From Allobosea sp. CRIB-10 (lineage in GTDB: Bacteria > Pseudomonadota > Alphaproteobacteria > Rhizobiales > Beijerinckiaceae): a DNA stretch of 64,000 bases. The stretch spans positions 62,001-126,000 of the forward strand of contig NZ_FOKP01000012.1 of the NCBI RefSeq assembly GCF_900112185.1, read 5' to 3'. The notes beneath the pieces were generated by a model. That model searched no databases. It saw only the letters and a list, made by a program, of their open reading frames with translations, and was not told the DNA's origin. Positions 16,986 to 24,887 of this stretch are shown here, one piece after another (positions within the stretch are counted from its first letter, which is position 1; the number at the start of each line of letters is the position of its first letter). A program made the translations under genes and the position numbers.

Positions 16986-17405
16986 TCAGCGGCGCTTCTT
17001 GGCGACAGTTTCTTGCTTCCGGGACGGCTGCGGGACCGGTGCTTCCGCCCCGATTTCCTTGTTCAGCTGCTCGAAAATGCCGTCATATGGGAGCCCGAAG
17101 GACTCGACGTCGCCCTTCACACTCTCCTCGCGGATTCCAAGCAGGCTCCAAACCGAAACACCGAAGCTATCTGCCAGCGTGGTCAAGGTTTTCAGGGAGG
17201 GGTTGCCGCGGCCATAGCGCAACAGGAGCAGGGTGCTGCGGGAAAGCCGCGAGGCCTTCACGAATTCCTCGTGGCTGGGATATGTGCGCTCGATCTGTCT
17301 CAGGCGAAGTGCCAAAACCGAAGACAGCCACGGATCGTCGCTGCGCTCGCGCTTCTTGTAGATCCGTGCCCCTGAAGGCGACCCTTTCCTCATAACCGAT
17401 TCCAT
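16986..17405 (-). CDS. XRE-family HTH regulator 2
   Basis: A 139-residue paralogue of the neighbouring regulator. The same core is seen (LALRLRQIERTYPSHEEFVKASRLSRSTLLLLRYGRGNPS, then SVWSLLGIREES), ending in a basic tail KQETVAKKRR. An alternative ATG lies four codons later; neither has a clear ribosome site. Tandem duplication of the regulator is evident, and the two could form homo- or hetero-oligomers on the palindromic sites. No palindrome copy was found directly upstream of this gene. Confidence 0.85.
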   Translation of the reverse strand: MESVMRKGSPSGARIYKKRERSDDPWLSSVLALRLRQIERTYPSHEEFVKASRLSRSTLLLLRYGRGNPSLKTLTTLADSFGVSVWSLLGIREESVKGDVESFGLPYDGIFEQLNKEIGAEAPVPQPSRKQETVAKKRR

Positions 17406-17980
17406 TCGCGGCTATAGGTACGGGCGTCGATCAAGGTTTGATATTCGGACGTTTTCCTCAACCAGCATGCTCGAAGAGCCTTGCTCATGGACAGCAGCAC
17501 AGCGCGCATGACTCCAAAGGCTCGCGATGTCCAGCAATTTAGTGATTGGGGTACAGACTGTTGCGCAGAGCTGCCCCCTGGCAGCCCGTGCACCGCGCCG
17601 ACCCGCACGATCCCCTGCCCAGGACGCTGCCAGTTCTTGGCTCGAACCGGCGGAGTTGATGGTCCTTTTTTCGGCTTCGGGATCATAGGATGTCTCAAAA
17701 CTGAACAGACAGGGAGCGCGGACCTCTGAGAATGAAAATATCATGCCTGCACGATTCTTGGACACTCCAGCCCTCTTATTCATAGGGCTTAATCGCCAAC
17801 ATCTGCTGGGTAGTGGGCCGTGTGACCGAGCCTGGTGGCGGAAACGACCTCGCGCGGCACTTCATCATTGCAACTGCGGAGTGCATTTCCCTTGCGCTGC
17901 CAATTTCTTCGGGTAATTTGACTAAACGGAATGAGAGACCCTTCCGTGCCTCCCCTGAGCCTGGTCTCCAGGCGAACTCC

Positions 17981-18003
17981 AAAGGGCCGATGAGGCCCTT
18001 TTT
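17981..18003 (+). terminator. rho-independent terminator, plus strand
   Basis: An 8-bp stem AAAGGGCC / GGCCCTTT with a GATGA loop is followed by five T residues on the plus strand. No plus-strand protein gene was found upstream within 1.5 kb, so it either ends a small RNA or is a remnant. Confidence 0.7.
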
Positions 18004-18075
18004 CTTGAGTGACTGCTTGCCCCCCTTCGTCGTCAGAGATCCCTCGCCATCGTTGCGATTGGGAAGCTCGGATGC

Positions 18076-18114
18076 GAAAAAAAGGCCGGCGTCCCATTCG
18101 GGAGCCGGCCTTGA
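18076..18114 (-). terminator. rho-independent terminator, minus strand
   Basis: A 9-bp stem AAGGCCGGC / GCCGGCCTT with an imperfectly paired loop (TCCCGAATGGGAC) is followed on the minus strand by seven T residues. It lies about 200 nt downstream of the 67-residue gene at 18313-18516, which it probably terminates. Confidence 0.75.
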
Positions 18115-18312
18115 AAGTTTGAAACACCCGGCGACACGCCGAATATCTCAGAGGGGAACGGCTGAAACGGGGTCGACGCCGGGAGGAGGTGGCGGAGCCC
18201 GTTCAGAACAACCGTGTCACTGATATCGTCCTGCGCTGGTCATTTTGCAATGCAGCATTAAAGAGATTCGTTATGCGCCTTACGCATAGCATGGCCATAT
18301 TGACCCAGCGTG

Positions 18313-18516
18313 TCAGGCGCGGAGGTTCTGCTCGCGATTGGCAGCTCGCTCAAGCTCGGACTGGCTGACGAGCACACCCTTCTGAAAGACGGCGCAGGAG
18401 GTCACGCCGGAGCCGGTCTGCATCTCCCGAAAGAGGCGAAGCGCTTCCGCGGCCGAGGCCGCGCGCTTGTTTTCCTTGGAAGTCCGCGTGAAGGCCTTCA
18501 CCTGGTACACAGTCAT
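18313..18516 (-). CDS. 67-residue protein of unknown function
   Basis: A short soluble protein beginning MTVYQVKAFTRTSKENK. It is amphipathic (AASAAEALRLFREMQ), then has a VTSCAVFQKGVLVSQSEL strand pair and a charged tail. The upstream extension of the same frame is Arg/Cys/Trp-rich and looks non-coding, so the internal ATG is chosen. No family recognised. A minus-strand terminator lies downstream. The balanced composition supports a real gene. Confidence 0.6.
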   Translation of the reverse strand: MTVYQVKAFTRTSKENKRAASAAEALRLFREMQTGSGVTSCAVFQKGVLVSQSELERAANREQNLRA

Positions 18517-19151
18517 TCTCGCCGTTGCTGAGAGCCTACGGCATAGCGAATGCAGCGCTGCGGGGAAAGCACTCCTCGTCATTTTCAGGTGGGAAGCGAC
18601 CTTGCCGAGCCACCGATCCGCGCATCGGGGAATCTCACGCCGCTGCCGACAACCCGCTGCTGTTTCCTCGAAAGCGTCAGCGCGCGAACGCCAACGGGAG
18701 CACCACCACTCCGAATAGCAAAGCAACAATGCCGGTCCGGATCCACACGCCCGTGAAACGATGGCTCAACAGCATCGACGCTCTCCACCCAACACGCCGC
18801 TCTTCGGCGGCTCTCTGCAGCGAGATGACCACGAGAATGAGGTAAGGGCAAGTTGGTGGACAGTTTGCTCCACGACGCATTCGATCGCACAGCATCGCGC
18901 GCAGATATTGCCGCTCCACCATTGCGCTTGGACGCCGTCGGCGTTCCTTCCGCTTCGCAGAATGGCGATCCCCTGGCGCGATGGCCGGGTCGTCATCGGG
19001 TGCCAATTTCCGAACGGGATCGCGACCCATACCACGAGGTGCCTAAGCGGAAGAACTGAGCGGGCAGTCCTTCTCCTCTGTACGTTTCTCATCATGGTCA
19101 TTATCGACCGCGTATCGAAAGCCCCCTCCCCTGCTGAAAATTCGGCCTGGG
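18517..19151. other. about 0.6 kb with no well-supported gene
   Basis: A minus-strand frame ending near 18677 contains two hydrophobic stretches (CPYLILVVISLQ and IVALLFGVVVLPLAFA) and could encode a tiny membrane protein. Its upstream part is Arg-rich and unconvincing. Nothing else is recognisable. Confidence 0.3.
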
Positions 19152-19391
19152 CTACGATCGCTGCTGATAGCCTCGGCGGCATTTGCGCTTCAGCCAAGCG
19201 TCGAGCGCGAGATGGGCGTCGGTCGGCTGAGGGAATAATTCGGTGCGCCGCTGGCCCAACGAGCCGATGCGTCCCCACTCACGGACCAGGGCGCTGTCGC
19301 CGAACAACGTTGGTTCAATCGAGAGTACGTAGTAGCGCGCCATGTTTTGCGATGGGTCGATGCGCTCGAGGAGGATGTGAAGAAGAGACAT
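19152..19391 (-). CDS. WGR-domain protein
   Basis: A 79-residue protein that is essentially one WGR domain: MARYYVLSIEPTLFG, then REWGRIGSLGQRR with the defining Trp-Gly-Arg, and HLALDAWLKRK at the end. The start MSLLHILLERID gives the usual length for stand-alone WGR proteins. WGR domains bind nucleic acid ends and occur in PARPs and in short bacterial proteins on rhizobial plasmids; the function of the stand-alone form is not established. It is the last gene before the repABC control region, transcribed away from it. Confidence 0.85.
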   Translation of the reverse strand: MSLLHILLERIDPSQNMARYYVLSIEPTLFGDSALVREWGRIGSLGQRRTELFPQPTDAHLALDAWLKRKCRRGYQQRS

Positions 19392-19475
19392 GGCGGACCC
19401 ACGATGCTGCGTCGGCTGAATCCTTCCATTCGCCATGCGGTGGGTCCAATTGATTGGTTGAATCGCTTCGGCCAT

Positions 19476-19498
19476 ATCGATTCACGTTCGTGATCGAT
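19476..19498. repeat. imperfect 23-bp inverted repeat
   Basis: Arms ATCGATTCACG and CGTGATCGAT are related by dyad symmetry around a short TT centre. The repeat lies about 85 nt upstream of the WGR gene start. It may be a protein-binding site; no second copy was noticed. Confidence 0.35.
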
Positions 19499-19848
19499 GA
19501 ATTATGAAGGTGGGCCGGCAGGTGACAGATGCAGGTGATTGTCCTGCTGGAAGTGCAGTCCCCGCCCCTGCTGGTGCGTCTCTGCGTTCGTCAGTCAGAT
19601 TCCGAAGACGATGCGACGGGGCTCATCCTGCAATTCAGCTTGCTCTACGGTTTTGAGACTGGGCTTTGGCGCGGCGCCTTCGCCTGAGGAGGCCGCGCGA
19701 TATCACGTGACACGCTCCTTCTATTTCGACTGCCCGGCATTTGCCCTGCTTTTGGGGCCCAACAATCCTGCTTTCCTAGGTCAAAAGGCTTGGCGTTAAG
19801 CTTTCGTTTACCCAAAATTCCTTGCGCCGAATCGAATCCGTAGCCAAG

Positions 19849-19887
19849 GTGTCGATAATTTCGCTGCGATGGCGAATTTATCGACAC
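19849..19887. promoter_or_regulatory. large inverted repeat upstream of repA (operator candidate)
   Basis: GTGTCGATAATTTCGC and GGCGAATTTATCGACAC are near-perfect inverted arms separated by about 6 nt, ending 18 nt before the repA ATG. RepA/RepB of repABC plasmids autoregulate from operators at this position, so this is the likely autorepression site; a parS role is also possible. The symmetry is seen directly and the role is inferred. Confidence 0.6.
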
Positions 19888-19904
19888 TATAGGTATTGGC
19901 GCGA

Positions 19905-21089
19905 ATGAGCGTTCCAAAGGCAAAAGAAGAATCTGAACCGTCCTTCGCGGACGTGATCTTGCAGCAGTCGAACGAGATCTCTCGGCGGCTAGAAATGCTG
20001 CGCATTGAGAAATTTCCGCCAAACGCCCAGAAGTCGCTTCGCCGGTTCTCAATGGCCGAGGTCGCAGACTTCATTGGTGTCTCGCAGAGCTATCTCAAGA
20101 AGCTGCACCTTTCCGGGAAAGGCGTTGAACCTATCGTTACGCCTACTGGGCGGCGCTACTACACGGGAGAGCAGGTCAACGAGCTGCGCGAGTTGCTCGA
20201 TCGCTCTCCTCGGCGCAAAGCGGGCGAGAAGCTGCAAATCATCGCGGTCGTGAACTTCAAGGGCGGCAGTGGAAAGACGACTACGGCTGTCCACCTGTCT
20301 CAGCACCTCGCTCTCAAGGGCTATCGGGTACTCGCCGTCGATCTCGATCCCCAGGCCTCGCTAACCGCCCTTTTCGGGATTCAGCCGGAGATCGACCAAA
20401 ATCTCTCCTTCTATGAATCCTTGCGCTACGACAGCGAGCGCAAGCCGCTAACAGAGGTCATTCAGAAAACGAACTTCCCTGCCCTCGACATTGTGCCGGC
20501 GAACTTGGAACTCCAGGAATACGAGTACGAAACGCCGATCGCGATGCGGGCAAAGGATCCGACTGCTGGCCGCACGTTCTTTACGCGTGTGGGGGCGGCG
20601 CTGGAAGAAGTCGATGATCAGTACGACGTCGTGGTGGTCGATTGCCCCCCACAACTCGGGTACCTCACCCTAACTGCTCTAGCTGCTGCGACGTCGGTTC
20701 TCATCACTGTGCACCCGCAAATGCTCGATATCATGTCCATGGGTCAGTTCCTGCTCATGCTCGGCGATATTCTGAAGAGCATCGAGAACGCCGGTGCGAA
20801 AGTCTCGCTCGACTGGTTTCGTTATCTCGTCACGCGCTTTGAGCCCGGGGACGTACCCCAGCAGGAGATGGTGGGGCTCATGCAACTCATGTTTGCCCGA
20901 CAGATGCTGAAGAACCCTATGGTCAAATCCACGGCAATCTCCGACGCGGGCCTGACCAAACAATCCCTCTACGAGGTCGAACGCTCGGCGTTCACGCCGG
21001 CGACCTATGACCGAGCCCGGGAATCTCTCGACGCTGTTAATTCCGAAGTGATTTCTCTCATCGAAACAAGCTGGGGACGGGCACGCTGA
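19905..21089 (+). CDS. repA: RepA plasmid partitioning ATPase (ParA type)
   Basis: A 394-residue ParA-family protein of the repABC type. A helix-turn-helix region (RRFSMAEVADFIGVSQSYLKKLHLSG) precedes the deviant Walker A VNFKGGSGKTTT (about 118-129), A' DLDPQASLT and Walker B VVVVDCPPQLG. RepA segregates the plasmid and, with RepB, represses the operon. The ATG at MSVPKAKEE is preferred over an upstream TTG. A large inverted repeat lies immediately upstream. repB follows after 78 nt. Confidence 0.97.
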   Translation: MSVPKAKEESEPSFADVILQQSNEISRRLEMLRIEKFPPNAQKSLRRFSMAEVADFIGVSQSYLKKLHLSGKGVEPIVTPTGRRYYTGEQVNELRELLDRSPRRKAGEKLQIIAVVNFKGGSGKTTTAVHLSQHLALKGYRVLAVDLDPQASLTALFGIQPEIDQNLSFYESLRYDSERKPLTEVIQKTNFPALDIVPANLELQEYEYETPIAMRAKDPTAGRTFFTRVGAALEEVDDQYDVVVVDCPPQLGYLTLTALAAATSVLITVHPQMLDIMSMGQFLLMLGDILKSIENAGAKVSLDWFRYLVTRFEPGDVPQQEMVGLMQLMFARQMLKNPMVKSTAISDAGLTKQSLYEVERSAFTPATYDRARESLDAVNSEVISLIETSWGRAR

Positions 21090-21167
21090 TGACGGAATTG
21101 TCAGCCGTACAGATCGAGCTTTTCTCATTGAAACTCAGAACCTTAAATGCATTTCGGAGGTGCCAAT

Positions 21168-22160
21168 ATGGCGCGCCGTGATATTTTCCGGGCAATCAAG
21201 GAAGTCGATACAAGCCAATCGGATAGGGCGGCCGCACCTGGCTACGCCTCCCGCGGTGCCAGCAAGAATATGTTGGCCTCGATCAACGAGCTCGCGGCAA
21301 AGGCCGCGCAGGCCGAGGCGTCGATCGACGGTGAGGTCGTTCAAGAGATCGATCCGGATCGAATCGAAGATTCTTTTGTCTCCGATCGCCTGACGCAAGA
21401 CGATGTCGCGTTCGAAGAGCTCGTAAGCGGCATCAGAGAGCGAGGGCAGGACACGCCGATTCTCGTTCGCCCGCATCCGAACGACAGCGGGCGCTACCAA
21501 ACGGTGTTTGGACATCGGCGGCTGCGAGCAGCGCGGCAGCTTGGCCGAAAGGTCAAAGCGGTTGTCCGGAATGTCTCTGACGAAGAGCATGTTATCGCGC
21601 AGGGCCAAGAAAACTCCGCTCGCGAGAATCTTACTTTTATTGAGCGTGCGCTTTTCGCTCAGCGTCTGATCGGGCGCGGCCATGATCGTGGGACAGTCCA
21701 AACTGCCCTGTCGGTCGACGCTCCAATGCTGACGAGAATGCTCTCGGTGTCGGGGCGCATTGAAGAGGATCTACTCCTGCTCATTGGCCCGGCCAAATCG
21801 ATTGGTCGTGACCGCTGGCTGGAGTTTGCGCAGCTTTACGAGAAGCCTTCAAATCGTTCGACGCTCTCGCAGGTCTGCCAAACTACGGTTTTTTTGGCGG
21901 CGACCTCCGAAGTGCGATTTGAGATGCTCTTCGGAGAATTGAAGAAGGCGGACAAGCCGCGGCGCGCCAGCCCCGATAAACCGGCGAAAGCTAAATGGCA
22001 GCCGGCTGACAAAGCCTTAGCGGCCGAATTGGTCGACACCGGGAAGACATTTTCTGTCGCGTTCAAGTCGAAGGATTCCGCCCGTTTCGGGCGATTCCTC
22101 GCTGAACGTCTCGACGCCCTCTATGGAGAGTTTCTTCAGCAGGAGAAAACGCAGGTGTAA
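21168..22160 (+). CDS. repB: RepB plasmid partitioning protein (ParB type)
   Basis: A 330-residue ParB-family protein. The start MARRDIFRAIKEVD is chosen because CGGAGG lies 6 nt upstream. The N-terminal ParB/Srx-like core shows PILVRPHP, QTVFGHRRLRAARQLG and GQENSARENLTFIERA, followed by a helix-turn-helix (GTVQTALSVDAPMLTRMLSV) and a C-terminal dimerisation region. RepB binds parS and partners RepA. I could not identify a canonical parS (GTTNNNNGCNNNNAAC type) in the window with confidence. Confidence 0.96.
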   Translation: MARRDIFRAIKEVDTSQSDRAAAPGYASRGASKNMLASINELAAKAAQAEASIDGEVVQEIDPDRIEDSFVSDRLTQDDVAFEELVSGIRERGQDTPILVRPHPNDSGRYQTVFGHRRLRAARQLGRKVKAVVRNVSDEEHVIAQGQENSARENLTFIERALFAQRLIGRGHDRGTVQTALSVDAPMLTRMLSVSGRIEEDLLLLIGPAKSIGRDRWLEFAQLYEKPSNRSTLSQVCQTTVFLAATSEVRFEMLFGELKKADKPRRASPDKPAKAKWQPADKALAAELVDTGKTFSVAFKSKDSARFGRFLAERLDALYGEFLQQEKTQV

Positions 22161-22170
22161 CCCGCAAAAG

Positions 22171-22217
22171 AAAAAGGCCCCCGAAACGAATTCCGGAAGC
22201 CCTTCTCTCGTGTAAGC
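22171..22217 (-). ncRNA. incA: counter-transcribed RNA (ctRNA/IncA) controlling repC
   Basis: In repABC plasmids a short antisense RNA between repB and repC represses RepC synthesis and sets incompatibility. On the minus strand here, TTGACA and GATTCT spaced by 17 nt form a good promoter. The transcript would start near 22217 and end in a hairpin (GGCTTCCGGAA pairing with TTTCGGGGGCC, with G-U pairs) followed by TTTTT. The predicted RNA is about 47 nt. Position, orientation and terminator match the known class; the exact 5' end is inferred. Confidence 0.85.
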
Positions 22218-22223
22218 AGCCTG

Positions 22224-22252
22224 AGAATCACACTTCCGCGAATCGCTGTCAA
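22224..22252 (-). promoter_or_regulatory. promoter of the ctRNA
   Basis: Minus-strand -35 TTGACA (22247-22252) and -10 GATTCT (22224-22229) are separated by 17 nt, a near-consensus sigma-70 promoter reading toward repB. Confidence 0.75.
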
Positions 22253-22319
22253 GAGTCACGTCGAACGCAGTGCCGTTTTGGCGAGCCGGATTCTTTTGCC
22301 TAACAAAAGGTAAAGGAAC

Positions 22320-23636
22320 GTGTTCTCGCACATCACAACGACGCCCTTTGGGCGGCGGCCGATGACGCTCGGCCAGATTTCAACTCAGATGACGGCAAAG
22401 GCCGCGAAGCCCGATGCCGTCGTGCACAAGTGGCAGGTCTTCCAGGACATCCGTGTGGCGAGGGAGCTCCTCGGCGCGACGGATCGCTCGCTTGCGATCC
22501 TCAACGCACTGCTGACGTTCCATCCGGAAACCGCGCTCACGGGCGACGCCGAGCTCGTCGTTTGGCCGTCGAACGAGCAATTGATGGCCCGGGCCAACGG
22601 CATGCCGGCGACGACGCTGCGGCGGCACATCGCGGTGCTCGTCGATTGCGGTCTGATCGTTCGCCGGGATAGCCCGAACGGCAAGCGCTTCGCCAGGAAG
22701 GGGAGGGGAGGGGAGATCGAGCAGGCCTACGGGTTCGACCTCGCGCCGATCGTCGCACGCGCCGACGAGATCAAAGACCTGGCGGAGGCCGTTCACGCCG
22801 AGAAGAAGGCTTTTCGTGTCGCGAAGGAGCGGCTCACGCTGCTGCGCCGGGACATCGTCAAGATGATTGACGCTGGCATCGAGGAGCGTGTTCCGGGCAA
22901 TTGGGGCCGGGTCCAGCAGACCTACCAGGCGATCATCGGCCGGTTGCCCCGCACGGCTCCCAGGCAGCTCGTGGAGGCTATCTGCACCGATCTGCAAGAT
23001 CTCTGCACGCAGATCCGTGACGTGCTGGAATCCTTTATGAAAGCTCAGAATCCGGATGGCAATGAGTCCCATTTTGGGCGCCACATACAGAATTCAAATC
23101 CAGATCCCCTATCTGAATCTGAACACGGCTTTTCGGAAAGTGAAGAAGCGGCCGCCATCGTTGCGGAAACCGACAACGTGCGGAGCCTGCCGAAGCGGGA
23201 ACTGCCTCTTGGCATCGTCCTCGATGCCTGCCCGAACTTGCGGGATCTGGCGCAAGGCGGCGAAATCCGACACTGGCGCGATTTCCTGGCGGCAGCGGAG
23301 CTGGCCCGGCCGTCGCTCGGCATCAGCCCGAGCGCCTGGCGTGAAGCGCGCGAGGTCATGGGTGAGCAGCACGCCGCAATCACGCTGGCGGCGATGTATC
23401 AGCGCGCCGGACAGATCAACAACGCCGGTGGTTATCTGCGCAGCCTGACCGACCGGGCGAAAGAGGACAAATTCTCGACCTGGCCGATGGTCATGGCGTT
23501 GCTGCGCGCTCGTCTCGATGTGCAGAAGGCGGCAGGGTTGGAAGAGGGGCCGGCCGAGGACGGCTCTTCGGACGAGAAACCCCGCATCCAGGCCTCGGCG
23601 TCGCTGCTGAAGAGCCTGCAGAAGCCGCGGTCGTGA
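22320..23636 (+). CDS. repC: RepC replication initiator
   Basis: A 438-residue RepC. The GTG start gives the typical RepC N-terminus HITTTPFGRRPMTLG and has AAAGGA just upstream; the ATG 42 nt later would remove it. The DNA-binding domain includes ELVVWPSNEQLMARANGMPATTLRRHIAVLVDCGLI (winged-helix). The C-terminal domain includes PSAWREAREVMGEQHAAITLAAMYQR. RepC is the essential initiator, and in this family the origin lies within the repC coding sequence, so oriV is likely inside this gene. Control is by the ctRNA and by RepA/RepB. Confidence 0.97.
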   Translation: MFSHITTTPFGRRPMTLGQISTQMTAKAAKPDAVVHKWQVFQDIRVARELLGATDRSLAILNALLTFHPETALTGDAELVVWPSNEQLMARANGMPATTLRRHIAVLVDCGLIVRRDSPNGKRFARKGRGGEIEQAYGFDLAPIVARADEIKDLAEAVHAEKKAFRVAKERLTLLRRDIVKMIDAGIEERVPGNWGRVQQTYQAIIGRLPRTAPRQLVEAICTDLQDLCTQIRDVLESFMKAQNPDGNESHFGRHIQNSNPDPLSESEHGFSESEEAAAIVAETDNVRSLPKRELPLGIVLDACPNLRDLAQGGEIRHWRDFLAAAELARPSLGISPSAWREAREVMGEQHAAITLAAMYQRAGQINNAGGYLRSLTDRAKEDKFSTWPMVMALLRARLDVQKAAGLEEGPAEDGSSDEKPRIQASASLLKSLQKPRS

Positions 23637-23647
23637 TGAGGACCAGC

Positions 23648-24604
23648 CTACCCCTGAGCTACGCCGGCTGTGGGAGCGTTGCCGTCACCGGCGATCAAGC
23701 CGGAACGACGGGCGCGGTCGATCAGGTTCTTCACGGAGGAGGGCGACCATTTCGAGCCGCCGCGCGGCGTCCGCTCGTGCAGCCGTTCGAGCTGGGTTGC
23801 GATCTCGCGGAGCGTCAGGGTGGGGTTCGATACGTGGATGCCGGCCACCAGCGTGACCAGGCGATCCTCCGGGAGGCGCGGAGGAGATTTCCGCAGGAGG
23901 GTCCGGTCGGCCGTGTGCTCGCTGACCAGCCATTTGACGGCGCGGCGCAGGCGCTCGGGAGTCCAGTCGAAGCCGCGTTGCTTCAGCACGCGGGCGACGT
24001 CGTCCCAGTTATGATCCGGCCGCATGCGCCTGACCGTCGGCAGCCATTGGCTCGCCGTCGCCTGAACGCGATCGCCATAGGCTGCCTTTTGCGCCGCGGT
24101 CATCTTCGCCAGCATCTCTGGTCGGCGCTCGCGAATGCCAGGATTGCCGGAAAGCCGGCCCTTGGCCTTCGCGGCCTTGATGCCGGCCTTGGTCCGCTCG
24201 GAGATCAGCGCGCGCTCGAGCTGCGCCACGGCGCCGAGGACCTGCAGCGAGAACATGCCCTGCGGCGTCGTCGTATCGATCGGATCGCGCAGCGAACGAA
24301 AATGGGCGCCCTTCTCCGTCAGATCCTCGATCACGTCGAGCAGATGGCTGACGGAGCGCGCCAGGCGGTCGAGCCGAACGACAATGAGCGTGTCGCCGGC
24401 GCCGATCTCCCGCAGTAGCTTCGTCAGGGCTGGCCGAGCACGCGATGCGCCAGAACCGTGCTCCTGGACGATGAGATCGCAGCCGGCCGAGCGCAGTTCG
24501 ATCTCCTGCGCTTCTGTCGTCTGCTCGTCGGTCGACACCCGTGCATAGCCGATCAGGCGGCCCTGCGGTCGACGGGAAGCTCGATTTTGGGTGTCGCGAG
24601 CCAT
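23648..24604 (-). CDS. serine recombinase (resolvase/invertase family)
   Basis: A 318-residue serine recombinase. The catalytic domain starts IGYARVSTDEQ (nucleophile Ser about 24) and continues with VVRLDRLARSVSHLLD, LRDPIDTTTPQGMF and ALISERTKAGI. An unusually long C-terminal part (about 200-318) replaces the usual short helix-turn-helix and ends in an HTH-like TLTLREIATQLERLHERTPRG segment. The ATG at MARDTQ is preferred to an upstream TTG. It converges on repC with a 12-nt gap. Multimer resolution or DNA inversion is a likely role, not shown by sequence. Confidence 0.85.
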   Translation of the reverse strand: MARDTQNRASRRPQGRLIGYARVSTDEQTTEAQEIELRSAGCDLIVQEHGSGASRARPALTKLLREIGAGDTLIVVRLDRLARSVSHLLDVIEDLTEKGAHFRSLRDPIDTTTPQGMFSLQVLGAVAQLERALISERTKAGIKAAKAKGRLSGNPGIRERRPEMLAKMTAAQKAAYGDRVQATASQWLPTVRRMRPDHNWDDVARVLKQRGFDWTPERLRRAVKWLVSEHTADRTLLRKSPPRLPEDRLVTLVAGIHVSNPTLTLREIATQLERLHERTPRGGSKWSPSSVKNLIDRARRSGLIAGDGNAPTAGVAQG

Positions 24605-24887
24605 TTGGAGCGCCTGAGAGAACGCCGAGCGGCGATTTTCCAAATGCAGAAGATACGGATAACCGATCGTTTGTAAACGTCTCTAGGTGCTATTTCCGGA
24701 GGGCGGCCCGCTAGAAAACCCAATGAAATCGGGGCTTCTCGTCGATCTGAGGCACGACCGGCGTGCCCCTGTTCAATCCGGACGACCAGGCAACTCTGCC
24801 CACCACGAGCGTGTCTGCTAGATATCTATGTGACGGAAGGCAAAATAGTGATAGCTTCCATATTGATATCGAAGCAGCGTATTTACA

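Larger units (their letters stand above)
17406..18312. other. about 0.9 kb without a convincing protein gene
   Basis: Reading frames here are short, mutually overlapping and not protein-like. The region contains a short hairpin near 17768-17788 and two strong terminators pointing in opposite directions (listed separately). A small inverted repeat, TATGCG with CGCATA, lies at about 18272-18288. Confidence 0.5.
19392..19904. other. repA upstream region without protein gene
   Basis: This 0.5-kb gap separates the WGR gene from repA and holds the repA promoter region and two inverted repeats listed separately. Short frames here are not protein-like. Confidence 0.5.

Noticed and set aside
17789..18127. 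112-codon minus-strand frame in the gap after the XRE genes
   Set aside because: It spans both terminator hairpins and has shadow-like composition; a gene there is unlikely.
18677..19030. Minus-strand frame with two hydrophobic stretches
   Set aside because: No ribosome site at a sensible start and an Arg-rich N-terminal half; kept only as a note under the gap.
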